Part shown: in pieces, positions 17,440 through 25,850 of the stretch
How positions within the stretch are numbered: the first letter of the stretch is position 1
Layout: every line of letters starts with the position of its first letter
NCBI RefSeq assembly: GCF_023208195.1
Contig: NZ_CP060034.1
Location: 4,340,001 to 4,404,000 of the forward strand
Source of the DNA: Nocardioides sp. InS609-2
GTDB lineage: Bacteria > Actinomycetota > Actinomycetes > Propionibacteriales > Nocardioidaceae
DNA length: 64,000 nt
Direction: 5' to 3'
Made by a program: the position numbers and the translations under genes
Notes under the pieces: generated by a model
Database searches by the model: none
The model's input: only the letters and a program-made list of their open reading frames with translations
Told to the model about the DNA's origin: nothing

Positions 17440-17850
17440 GTGCCAGACGACGTGGAGATCCGGGTCCGCTTCACTCCCGAAGACGACGAGGTCTCGCGAC
17501 TGCACGCGCTCGCCTTCGGTTCGTCTGAGGCTCTCGTGCAACCGTGGACCAAGCGGCTTTCGGCGCACAGCCTCACCTGGGTCGGAGCGTTCGACGGAGA
17601 CGTACTCGTCGGCTTCGTCAACGTCATCTGGGACGGCGGCACGCATGCCTTCCTGCACGAGACTGCCGCAGAGCCCGATCACCAGCGCCGTGGGATCGGT
17701 CGCTCGCTCGTGCAGGAAGCGGTCGCCGAGTCCCGAGCGGCCGGGTGCGCGTGGCTGCACGTCGACTACGAGCCGCACCTGGCCGAGTTCTACCGAGACG
17801 CGTGTGGCTTCCGCCCCACCGAGGCTGGCCTCCTGAGCCTCACGCCCTGA
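17440..17850 (+). CDS. GNAT family N-acetyltransferase
   Basis: A 136-aa single-domain GNAT protein. The acetyl-CoA pyrophosphate loop is AEPDHQRRGIGRSLV (about residues 85-99), followed by AWLHVDYEPHLAEFYRDACGF, the typical C-terminal beta-alpha unit. Substrate unknown. GTG 17440 follows TACGGT by 6 nt (leaderless). Confidence 0.85.
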   Translation: MPDDVEIRVRFTPEDDEVSRLHALAFGSSEALVQPWTKRLSAHSLTWVGAFDGDVLVGFVNVIWDGGTHAFLHETAAEPDHQRRGIGRSLVQEAVAESRAAGCAWLHVDYEPHLAEFYRDACGFRPTEAGLLSLTP

Positions 17851-17908
17851 CCAGGACGTGCCGGTAGCCCCGCCTGATGCTTCGGTGGCGGGGTGTGGGG
17901 CGTGATGG

Positions 17909-19257
17909 TCACGGCTCCGCTGGTTGAGGCGTCGTACTGAGGAGGGCCCTCAGGTCCGTCTCGAAGTGAAGGACGGAGTCCTGTCTCGAAACCGTGCCAA
18001 TGTCGTCCCTGACGAAGATGTGGCCGTGCGGGCTGGTCCAGGTGTACGTCGCGGGGCCGGTGCGCCGGTAGGACCAGGCGGAATGGGTCTTCAGGCGGTG
18101 GTGTCGTCGGCAGAGCGCGGCGAGGTTGTGGGTGGAGGTCTCGCCGCCGGCTTCCCAGGGGACGATGTGGTCGAGGTCGCCGGCTCTGGCGGGTCTGCTG
18201 CACCACGGGAAGACGCAGGTCTGGTCGCGCAGGATCACTTGCTCGCGGAGCCGGGGTGAGGGTTGGTAGCCGGCACAGACGATGTGCTCGTTGAGGTCGA
18301 TGACGGGTTTCACCGTCACCTGGGTGCGGGACTGCTGACACCACCCACGGATCTGGTCGAGGGTGGCGAGGTTGCCTCGTTCTAGGCGGGCGATCGGGTC
18401 GCCCTCGGCCAGGTGGACGTGGAGGACGACTTGCCGAGCCGCAGTGGAGGCTTGGTTTCGAGACGGTTGCTGCGCAACCTCACCAACCAACGGGAGGGCG
18501 AGCTGGGACCGTGCCATCTCCCCGACCGCGGACGCCCGCCGGGCATCGAGCGAGTCCTCGGACCCGAGGCTCTTCAAGACGTCTGCACCGTGGGTGACGG
18601 CGGCGCCGAAGTCGAGGGCGTCGGCCAGATCCAGCTCAGCAGTCACGCGCATCGTCCCGGCGAACGAGACCTGCTCCTCCTCGATCGTCACATGTCGACC
18701 ATCCGCGGCCCGGGCTGCTTCCAGAGCGGCGCGGGTGGGGTCGAACCGGGCGATCGCCGCATCCACCAACCGGTCCACCGCCGAGGTCGAGGTGCGGTGC
18801 GCGAACGGGGCGAGCTGGGCGTCGACGTACGACGCAGCTTCACGAGAGAGCCCGGCGTGGATGGTGGTCTCGGCGATCCGCCTGGCTCGCCAGGCGGGCA
18901 GGTCGCCGGCTTGGACCGGCGCCACAACCGTGGGAGACGGTGCCGCAGCTCGAGGGCCTGACCGATCAGGTGCTTCGCCGACACCGTGGAGATGCCGAGC
19001 ACGGCACCGAACTCGGCGATGCAGAACTCCGCCACCAACGGCGCCCCCGGGCCAGCGACCGGCTCCTCATGCTCCGAACCACCAGGCAGCAAGAACGCGG
19101 CCGCATCAAGCACCGAGGAAGCCGGGTGCAGGTCGGCCCACTCGCACGCCGCGACCAGGAGGTTGGCTTCCTCGCGATCGGCCGCAGCGCGGCTTGAGCG
19201 CGCGAACGCGAGCACCGCGGACGCGGTGTCGGGGAGCTCGCTGGTCGTGAGGGCCAT
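17909..19257 (-). pseudogene. DUF222/HNH endonuclease family gene, frameshifted second copy
   Basis: Starts at ATG 19257 (MALTTSELPDTAS) and reads the DUF222 N-terminus to LELRHRLPRLWRR. It then loses frame near 18917 and resumes one frame over as VQAGDLPAWRARR down to the stop at 17909. Adding back one G restores the reading seen in the copy at 1-1155 (LWRRAQAGDLPAW), so this is a single-base deletion. The downstream part is complete: CVFPWCSRPARAGDLDHIVPWEAGG and HNLAALCRRHHRLKT, the HNH domain with its Cys and His metal ligands. Either a recent pseudogene or a sequencing error. Confidence 0.85.
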
Positions 19258-19340
19258 ATGAGAAGCCAATCAGGGACCACCGACACTTTCGGGCCGGATC
19301 AAGGTGGAGACCACGTTGTGCACAACTATTCGAAAGTTCT

Positions 19341-19380
19341 ATATGTCGCTTAGCAGGGGATGTACGAGCCTGGAGTTTGT
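19341..19380 (+). repeat. Left terminal inverted repeat
   Basis: Begins ATATGTCGCTTAGCAGGGG and contains CTGGAGTT. It pairs with 21310-21349 with a few one-base gaps. Confidence 0.7.
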
Positions 19381-19484
19381 CCGAACAGGTTTGTTCTGTC
19401 TACGGACATGGCTGAGCGCGGACCGTGGTAGTTCTGGGAGATCGCCCGCCCGCCAGGCGGCAGGTGCGGACGCTGGAAGACTCG

Positions 19485-19979
19485 CTATGGGATCCGGATC
19501 ATTGCGCCCGGCAAGGGCTTGACCTCGCCGTTTTCGCCGGTCTGCACACCTATCAGGCAAGCACGCCCTGACTTGGCATCGGCGGTGATGATCATGGCTC
19601 GAACCGTGGAGTCGGGAGCGGGGCTGCCCGGCGGCACTGGGTGCCCGGTTGTCACCGTGTGGGGGAAATTGCCGATCAACTTGATCTGGAGCACGCGACC
19701 AGACGTGCAGGGTTGGCCGGTGTTCGAGTCCGCGACCTTCCCTGACTGAGCGATGGCAGAAGCGTTCGACACTGACGCCCCTTGGTCTGCGATCACCTGG
19801 CCCGCGACGGCATCAGCCATAGCGACCTCGTCCTGGCTCAGGGATGTCCCCTGGCTCGGCCGCGGGCTCGCGGACGTCGGCGTGGCGCGAGACGTGTGAT
19901 CCGAAGAACAGGATGCGAGGAACGGCAGAAGCAGGAGTGTCGCAACCAGTGGCTTCACGACCATCCGACGGCGAGCCAT
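19485..19979 (-). CDS. Secreted lipoprotein carried inside the insertion element
   Basis: A 164-aa protein with a basic N-terminus (MARRRMVVK), a hydrophobic segment and a lipobox LASC (LLLPFLASC), so it should be lipid-anchored outside the membrane. The mature part starts with a Ser/Thr/Pro-rich linker followed by a small domain containing two Cys (QPCTSG and GRACLIG). I do not recognise the family. It sits downstream of the transposase, between the two terminal repeats, making it a likely passenger. ATG 19979 or the internal ATG 19964 could be the start. Confidence 0.65.
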   Translation of the reverse strand: MARRRMVVKPLVATLLLLPFLASCSSDHTSRATPTSASPRPSQGTSLSQDEVAMADAVAGQVIADQGASVSNASAIAQSGKVADSNTGQPCTSGRVLQIKLIGNFPHTVTTGHPVPPGSPAPDSTVRAMIITADAKSGRACLIGVQTGENGEVKPLPGAMIRIP

Positions 19980-20063
19980 GGTCGATGGTTCCACGACTGC
20001 GGCCACAAGGAGCCTCGTTCATCGCGCACGCGGATCTCGGCACGAGGGGACAGGCGGAACGTG

Positions 20064-21270
20064 TCAGCAGCGCAGTTTCGGGGCGTTCTTGGGGTCGGTG
20101 CGCTGCCGATGCTGACGTGCCATGCCCTTAACCGTGGTGAGGTGCTTGTGGATGAGCTCAGCCCACTCCTGCTCGCTGCCCCAGCGGTTGTTGCGCGCGG
20201 CCAGGAGCATCAGGAGCGCGTCTGCTCGGCGCTTGTTGGTCATCCGACCTGCGCGGTCCCCGATGTCGTTGTTCAGGTCGCGGTAGAACCGCTCGAGTGG
20301 GCCGGTGGAGTTCACGCCGAACGAGCTCCTGGTGGGCAGTTGGCCTTGGACTGTGCGGTCGAGCTTCGCGGCGAGCGTCATCGAGTTCAGGCAGCCCGGC
20401 TCGGCGGCGCCGCGAGCGTTGAGCTCTCGTCGGAAGGCCTCCCAGGCGGTGAGCGAGCACACGGCGCCGCGGTGCGCGGCGTGGAGCGGGTCCTGGAGGT
20501 CGCGGGCGACCTTGCTCGGGAGGGCGTCGCGGAGGTTGCGGGCTAGGTGGAACTCGCAGCGGCGTGCCTCGGCGTCCGGCCATGCGTTCTTGGTGGCTGC
20601 GATGACGGCGCTGCCGCCGTCGGTGACGTACACGGCCAGGGCGCCGCCCAGGCGCTTGAGCTGCTTCGCCCACGCGGCGGAGGTGGTGGCGCGCGGGGAT
20701 GGCCTCGATGGACGCGACGTACGGTCGCTCCGCGTTGGTGCGGCCCATGACAGCGAGGACCATGAACGCCAGCTGCGCGCGGCTGGCTCAGGGCACGGAG
20801 TACCGCATCTCGTCCTCGTCGAGGATGGCATCCCGCGGCCACGCCGTGGGCGCCTAGGCGTCCCAGATGACTGGGGCGTACATGTCTACCTAGTCCGATA
20901 CGAGCTGGCCGTGGTCGTTCGGGGCCGGCCGCAGGCGCTTGCCGCTCTTGTCCCGGGGGACCTCGGTGTCCAGCGGTCAGCCAGCGCGCCCGAACATCCG
21001 CCGCGGCGCCGCGGTAGGGCAGCCCTTCCGACACCCGGGCCAGGGCCCAGGTGATGTCTCGCACCGCGTAGCCGTACTACCGCGGCGCCGGCTGTCCCTC
21101 CCACGGGGCCAGGCTGCTGGCGCACTCCCGACAGGTGTGTCCGTGCTCGTCGTGACCCACGATGCGTGGGAGGGCTCCCGGAACCGGTGCTTCTCGCCGG
21201 TCTTCGGCTCACACCACCAACGCTGTCGCTTGGGCCCGTCCTTCGGGCCTCCGTGCTGGCTCGAGTCACC
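20064..21270 (-). pseudogene. IS256/MULE-type transposase, multiply interrupted
   Basis: The C-terminal two thirds are readable in one frame. There is a catalytic-domain stretch (YVTDGGSAVIAATKNAWP then RRCEFHLARNLRDALP, the D and C-x2-H pattern of mutator-like transposases) and the late Glu region (NSTGPLERFYRDLNND). Upstream the reading breaks. A zinc-binding part (TCRECASS) and VRDITWALARVSEGLPYRG are in other frames, and in-frame stops occur before YGYAVRD, after HGQLVSD, after VIWDA and after MRYSVP. It cannot make a full enzyme. The start codon is not identifiable; the upper bound is approximate. Confidence 0.8.
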
Positions 21271-21309
21271 TTCTCTTGTGCCACCCGTTCGGGCAGGGTG
21301 GATATCTGT

Positions 21310-21349
21310 CCACGAACTCCAGCGTGCCACATCCCGGCTAGCGACATAT
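21310..21349 (-). repeat. Right terminal inverted repeat
   Basis: Its reverse complement begins ATATGTCGCTAGCCGGGATG and contains CTGGAGTTCGT. It matches the left end at 19341-19380. Confidence 0.7.
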
Positions 21350-21539
21350 GAAGTCTTCTCCCCTGTCAGGGACCGCGGTTTCGAGGTTGCTCGCCAGCGC
21401 TCGTCACGCGTCGAACCAGCGACCGGCGGCAGTCGCTGTCTCCGTCGAAGTCGCGCAGCGGGGCCACTGTGCCTGGCTTGCCAGCCGAGAGCGAGACCCG
21501 TCAACGGATACTGACCCGCGCGAGGCATGATCGACCCCG

Positions 21540-23057
21540 ATGAACCCTCCATCTACCCTCATCCGGCAAGCCCGCCTGGTCCCGATCGGCACGCCGGCGG
21601 CCGGGGGAGGCGAGCCCGTCGACCTCCGCATCACCGACGGCATCGTGACCGAGGTGGGCACCGGGCTCCGCCCGGCACCGGACGAGCTGATGATCGAGGC
21701 AGCAGGCCGGTGGGCGATCCCCGGACTCTGGGACCAGCACGTGCACATGGGGCAGTGGGCGCGCACGCGCATCCAGGTGGACCTGAGCGGCAGCACCAGC
21801 CCCGACGAGGTCATCGCCCGGATCCTCCAGCATCTGCGCACGCTGCCGTCGGACTCGACTGCGGCCGTGTTCGGGTTCGGCTTCCGCGCTGCCGGCTGGG
21901 CCCGCCAGCCCACCGTCGAGGAGCTCGATCTCGCGGTCGCCGACCGCCCCGTCGTACTCATCAGCGGCGACGTCCACAACGGCTGGCTCAACTCTCGCGC
22001 CCTCTGGGCCTTCGGCGCGCGACCAGCCGAGGGGCCGATCGAGGAGAACGAGTGGTTCGAGATCTGCGCCCGGCTCGACGAGCTCCCCGCCGACCCCAGC
22101 CTGCTCGACCGTGCCTACCGCGAGGCCGCCGCCGACGCCGCCGCGAGGGGAGTCGTCGGCATCGTCGACATGGAGTTCGGTCGCGGCTTCGCCGACTGGC
22201 CAGCGCGTACGGCGGCCGGCATCGACCAGCTACGAGTGCGACCCGCGGCCTACGCCGACCGTCTCGACGAGGTCATCGACGCCGGTCTGCGCGACGGCCA
22301 GGTGCTCGACGAGGCCGGCCTCGTCACGATGGGGCCGCTCAAGATCATCTCCGACGGCTCGCTCAACACCCGCACTGCCTACTGCTGCGACCCGTACGCC
22401 GCCGGTGCGGGCGACCACGCCCGCGGCAAACAGAACTTCGACGCCGCCGAGCTCACCCACCTGCTCCGCCGCGCGCACGCGCACGGCCTGCGGGTCGCCG
22501 TACACGCGATCGGTGACGCGGCCGCAGCTGTCGCTCTCGACGCCTTCGAGCGAACTGGAGCGAGAGGGACAATCGAGCATGCCCAGCTCGTACGCCGCGA
22601 GGACCTGGCGCGGATGGCTGCACTCGGCGTGACGGCCAGTGTCCAGCCCGCGCACCTCCTCGACGACCGCGAGCTCACCGAGCAGATCTGGGCCGACCGC
22701 GAGGACCGCTGCTTCCTGCTCCGGTCGATGCACGAGGCCGGGGTCGCGCTCGCGCTCGGCTCCGACGCCCCCGTCGCAGCCCTCGACCCCTGGCTCGCGA
22801 TGGCCGCCGCGGTGCACCGCGGCAAGCCTGGCGATGAGCCCTGGCGCCCGGCTGAGGCGATCTCATCCACTCTCGCACTGGCTTCGAGCACGGACGGCCA
22901 GGTCACACTCGCTGTGGGGGGTCGGGGCGACGTCGTACTCCTGGACGCCGAGCCGCTCGCGGCAGCTTCTGACACGGCCGGCGCCTCCATGGCACTGCGC
23001 AACATGAGCGTGACCGCCACCGTGATGGCTGGCCGTCTGACCTACTGCGACCTCTAG
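21540..23057 (+). CDS. Amidohydrolase family protein (YtcJ/NfdA-like)
   Basis: A 505-aa metal-dependent hydrolase of the amidohydrolase_3 type. It has the metal motif WDQHVHM (about residue 63), GDVHNGWLNSRAL, ISDGSLNTRTAY, the late ligands VHAIGDAA and TIEHAQLV, and GSDAPVAALDPW (metal Asp). Related enzymes hydrolyse exocyclic amides or formyl groups; substrate unknown. The 3' end and an internal 105-bp piece are repeated in a remnant at 23674-23880. It lies just outside the right end of the insertion element and has no obvious operon partner. Confidence 0.88.
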   Translation: MNPPSTLIRQARLVPIGTPAAGGGEPVDLRITDGIVTEVGTGLRPAPDELMIEAAGRWAIPGLWDQHVHMGQWARTRIQVDLSGSTSPDEVIARILQHLRTLPSDSTAAVFGFGFRAAGWARQPTVEELDLAVADRPVVLISGDVHNGWLNSRALWAFGARPAEGPIEENEWFEICARLDELPADPSLLDRAYREAAADAAARGVVGIVDMEFGRGFADWPARTAAGIDQLRVRPAAYADRLDEVIDAGLRDGQVLDEAGLVTMGPLKIISDGSLNTRTAYCCDPYAAGAGDHARGKQNFDAAELTHLLRRAHAHGLRVAVHAIGDAAAAVALDAFERTGARGTIEHAQLVRREDLARMAALGVTASVQPAHLLDDRELTEQIWADREDRCFLLRSMHEAGVALALGSDAPVAALDPWLAMAAAVHRGKPGDEPWRPAEAISSTLALASSTDGQVTLAVGGRGDVVLLDAEPLAAASDTAGASMALRNMSVTATVMAGRLTYCDL

Positions 23058-23160
23058 CCCCGGCGCACGACAGGACGCGTGCGGGCACAAGAACGCCGGG
23101 TATCCGAAGGCCTCGGAGAGGCTGACGGACACCCGGGTGCGAGTGGGTGGGCGATGGTGC

Positions 23161-23568
23161 TCAGGCGGCGTTGACGCACGTCACCTGAAGCTGAACAGAG
23201 TCCAGACCGACCAGACCGACCGGGAACGAACCCTTGGAGGTGAAGCTGCCCGGGCCGTTCCTACGGACCTGGGGGGCGGCGAGGTTGGCGTCCCCGAGCC
23301 AGTACGCGTTGGCGCTGATCGCCACCTTGCCATCAGTGCACGCAGCACTCACGACGGCGGTGCCGAGCGGGCCCACCTGCGGGGAGGTCGCGGTCACCAC
23401 CTGGAAGCCGGCGGCACCCCCGTTGAGGGTCTTCAGCAGTGTGGCGGAGAGGTCGGTTTCAGTGATCGTGCCGTCCTTGAGTTCCGTGCTGGAGATCGAG
23501 CCTTCGCGGATGTCAGCACCGGTGAGGGAGCGGGGGAAGAGCGGTCGCTGACCTGCGGAAACTCGCAA
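23161..23568 (-). pseudogene. 5'-truncated gene for a repeat-rich secreted-type protein
   Basis: The readable part contains the repeat-like stretch ADIREGSISSTELKDGTITE followed by a small beta-rich domain (AAGFQVVTATSPQVG through LQVTCVNAA). Similar actinobacterial proteins normally begin with a signal peptide and more of the IK/ELKDGT-type repeats. Here the only available start is a TTG at 23568 with no ribosome site, and the frame runs straight into a CTGACCTGCGGAAAC motif (23549-23563) also found at the glnA island edge. The 5' end appears to have been lost at a junction. Confidence 0.55.
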
Positions 23569-23673
23569 TCGAGGACGTCTGGGCGCCTTGGCGCGACGCG
23601 TCCCGCGTCAAGAAGTTGGCAGGGATCTCTTTGGATTGAGATGTCGGGATGGTGGGGGTCGGCCAGCGACTGC

Positions 23674-23880
23674 CAGGTGCTCGACGACGCCGGCCTCGTC
23701 ACCATGGGGCCGCTCAAGATCATCTCTGACGGCTCGCTCAACACCCGCACGGCCTACTGCTGCGACCCGTACGCCGCCGAGGCGATCTCACCAGCCGTGG
23801 CGCTGGCGACAAACCCCACGCCGCGCGTGGTCGCCACCCTGATGGCAGGCCGGCCCACTCACCACGAGATCCAGACGACT
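23674..23880 (+). pseudogene. Internally deleted amidohydrolase remnant
   Basis: Bases 23674-23778 repeat 22298-22402 of the intact amidohydrolase with only four or so differences (VLDDAGLVTMGPLKIISDGS onward). The copy then jumps to the equivalent of about 22853 (AEAIS, versus AEAISSTLALASS) and on to the C-terminus (ATLMAGRPT versus ATVMAGRLT). About 450 bp are missing from the middle, the 5' two thirds are gone, and no start codon is present. This is a degraded duplicate. Confidence 0.85.
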
Positions 23881-23883
23881 TGG

Positions 23884-23905
23884 CCTGTCAGCATATGCTG
23901 ACAGG
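23884..23905. promoter_or_regulatory. Perfect 22-bp palindrome overlapping a leaderless promoter
   Basis: CCTGTCAGCAT followed directly by its reverse complement, ending one base before ATG 23907. The -10 box TATGCT (23894-23899) lies within the right half, 7 nt from the ATG. A dimeric repressor bound here would cover the promoter and start codon. The HTH protein encoded next is the obvious candidate. Confidence 0.75.
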
Positions 23906-23906
23906 T

Positions 23907-24110
23907 ATGAAGACATCAGTCGGCTCGGATGACGACGGGGGAGTGATCGGCGAGCTCGCGGCCGTGGCCGAGGCCAAGCGCGACCTGTCCCGACGCGAGG
24001 AGGTGGCGGTGCGCAAGGGTCGGCACACCGGCCTGACATGGGAGGAGATCGCCACCCTGCTCGGCGTCACCCGCCAGACGATCCATCGGAAGTACCGCAA
24101 GGTGGGCTAG
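23907..24110 (+). CDS. Small helix-turn-helix protein
   Basis: A 67-aa protein. The N-terminal half is acidic and helical, and the C-terminal half is a clear HTH (LTWEEIATLLGVTRQTIHRK, residues about 43-62). Likely a DNA-binding regulator. The perfect palindrome covering its own -10 box suggests autoregulation. There is no downstream partner on the same strand, so other targets, if any, are elsewhere. The transcript is leaderless (TATGCT, 7 nt, ATG). Confidence 0.75.
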   Translation: MKTSVGSDDDGGVIGELAAVAEAKRDLSRREEVAVRKGRHTGLTWEEIATLLGVTRQTIHRKYRKVG

Positions 24111-24131
24111 GGCGCGCACCTCCGGGTTCGC

Positions 24132-24468
24132 CTACTTCGTCAGATACGCGATGAGCAGCGCGATCGGCACGAGCGGGATGGCGGAGGCTCCGATGAGACC
24201 GACGACCACGGCGCCCTTCGACCCGGTGGGCAGGCTGGCAAACCAGCCGCGGTTCCAGCCGGCCCCCTCGAGCACGGTCGTCGCCACCCCCCCGCAGCCG
24301 ATGCGACGAGTGGCTGAAGTCCACCTGACGCTTCCAGTCACCGTCGGCGCCGACACCCCGGACGATCCGACGCTCGAAGCCGACCTTGGCGCCGGAGAAG
24401 GCGCGCGCCGATCCGCTGAGTCGGGCCACGCCGGCGGTCAGGTCGAGGTCCTGTTCGAAGTCGGCCAT
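24132..24468 (-). pseudogene. Short single-helix membrane protein gene, frameshifted at a G7 run
   Basis: The N-terminal part from ATG 24468 (MADFEQDLDLTAGVARLSGS to DFSHSSHRLRG) and the C-terminal part (VATTVLEGAGWNRGW, then AVVVGLIGASAIPLVPIALL and a TK end) are in different frames. They join if one base is removed from a run of seven C on the plus strand (24287-24293). The joined product would be about 110 aa with one C-terminal transmembrane helix. Function unknown. A further coding-like stretch (VNKVKVVCGFDIVR) upstream in the second frame leaves the true start open. Confidence 0.5.
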
Positions 24469-24709
24469 GGCCGCCGAGCCACGGCCGTTCGGACGATGTC
24501 GAACCCGCACACGACCTTGACCTTGTTCACGCCGGCGATCACCCCACCACGTTCGGGCAGATACGACCGCGCTGGCGCACAGTCGAGGAGCCGAGGAACT
24601 CTCAGGCGTGGTGACACACCGTCATGCAGATGGGTTGTCTAGTCCTCAGAAGGGGCAGAGCCCCGCGGATCCCCCTCTGTTGAGCCTGTTCTGCGAAGGA
24701 CGCCGAGGT
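24469..24709. other. Non-coding stretch upstream of the pst operon
   Basis: No convincing gene. It holds a G/C-rich inverted repeat near 24650-24682 (CAGAAGGGG with CCCCCTCTG and an inner GGGG/CCCC pair) that could terminate transcription entering the pst region. Confidence 0.3.
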
Positions 24710-24753
24710 GTTGGCCCTCCGTTCACCGGACAAGGGTCGATCGTTCCTGGTCC
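24710..24753 (+). promoter_or_regulatory. Candidate PHO box (11-bp phased repeats)
   Basis: GTTGGCCCTCC (24710), GTTCACCGGAC (24721), a weak unit (24732) and GTTCCTGGTCC (24743) are spaced exactly 11 bp apart. Streptomyces PhoP binds 11-bp direct repeats whose core is GTTCACC. It lies about 90 bp before pstC. Only the second unit is a full match, so this is suggestive. Confidence 0.45.
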
Positions 24754-24842
24754 CTCCCAAGACTCTCCTCGCTGCGCCGTTCAGCGCACCGATCAGCTTC
24801 CGTCAGCCACCTCGGGCCGTACCTAGAAGGCACCAACTCATC

Positions 24843-25850
24843 GTGACCTCGCTCCCTGCCGTGCGGCCAGAAGTGGACGCACAGCCTCGCAAGATCGCCC
24901 GTGCCGCGACGGGGGCTGACCGTGTCTTCGAGAACGGTGCCCGCCTCGTCGGGGCCACCGTTCTCGCCGTGACCGGCGGCATCGGCGCGTTCCTGGCGTG
25001 GCAGTCGGTGCCTACGTTGCAGCGGTACGGCTGGAGCTTCTTCACCGAGACGGCCTGGCAGCCCGAGGCCGACGTCCTGGGCATCGGTGCGGTGCTTGTC
25101 GGCACCGCCTCGGTGGCAGCGGTGGCCATGGTCATCGCCTTCCCGCTGGCGCTGCTCACCGCGCTCTACATCAGCGAGTACGCGCCGCCGTCGATCAAGT
25201 CCACGCTCGTGTCGATGGTCGACCTGATGGCTGCGGTGCCTTCGATCATCTACGGGATGTGGGGCTACTTCCTCGTCATGCCCCACGCCGCGGCGTTCGC
25301 GCTGTGGCTGCACCAGAATCTCGGCTGGATCCCCTTCTTCGACGTCGGCGCCGACCCGGACGCGGCCGTGTGGGACCAGTCCCGCTACATCGGCAGCGCC
25401 TTCTGTGCCGGGATCGCCGTCGCGATGATGGTGCTCCCGATGTCGTGTGCGGTGATGCGACAGGTCTTCTCGCAGACTCCACCCGGCGAGAAGGAGGCTG
25501 CTCTCGCGCTGGGCTCCTCGCGCTGGGGCATGGTGCGCACCGTCGTCATCCCCTTCGGCCGGGGCGGCATCATCGGTGGCACGATGCTCGGCCTGGGTCG
25601 CGCGCTCGGCGAGACCATTGCCGTACTCCTGATCATCTCACCGGACTTCATCATCAAGCCCCGAGTGCTCGAGGTCGGCACATCGACGGTGAGCGCGCTG
25701 ATCGCCGGCAGATTCGGTGACGCGAGCGCCGCCCAGCTCTCCGCGCTGCTCACCGCAGGGTTCGTGCTGTTCATGATCACGTTGGTCGTCAACACGCTCG
25801 CCGCTGTGATCGTCAACCGCAGCCGCTCCGGCGCAGGGACCGACGCATGA
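24843..25850 (+). CDS. pstC: Phosphate ABC transporter permease PstC
   Basis: A 335-aa inner-membrane permease with six predicted helices. The EAA-type loop (EKEAALALGSSRWGMVRTVVIP, about residues 218-239) contacts PstB. LNLGQ-like solute residues are not obvious, but LGRALGETIAVLLI is the standard PstC/PstA motif. It pairs with PstA to form the phosphate channel. Start GTG 24843 with AGAAGG upstream. The operon pstC-pstA-SBP-SBP-like-sortase-like is joined by 4-bp overlaps. Confidence 0.93.
   Translation: MTSLPAVRPEVDAQPRKIARAATGADRVFENGARLVGATVLAVTGGIGAFLAWQSVPTLQRYGWSFFTETAWQPEADVLGIGAVLVGTASVAAVAMVIAFPLALLTALYISEYAPPSIKSTLVSMVDLMAAVPSIIYGMWGYFLVMPHAAAFALWLHQNLGWIPFFDVGADPDAAVWDQSRYIGSAFCAGIAVAMMVLPMSCAVMRQVFSQTPPGEKEAALALGSSRWGMVRTVVIPFGRGGIIGGTMLGLGRALGETIAVLLIISPDFIIKPRVLEVGTSTVSALIAGRFGDASAAQLSALLTAGFVLFMITLVVNTLAAVIVNRSRSGAGTDA

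Larger units (their letters stand above)
19341..21349 (-). mobile_element. Decayed IS256/MULE-like insertion element with passenger gene
   Basis: Both ends carry matching inverted repeats of about 40 bp (19341-19380 and 21310-21349). Each starts ATATGTCGCT and continues AGC, GGG, ATGT, then CTGGAGTT and GT. Between them lie a degraded mutator-type transposase and a lipoprotein gene. The flanks continue the sequence found uninterrupted upstream of the first DUF222 gene (1156-1290), so this is an insertion. The target duplication is not clean (GAAAGTTCT left, GAAGTCTTC right). At 2009 bp it is longer than a usual IS256 member because of the passenger. Confidence 0.72.
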
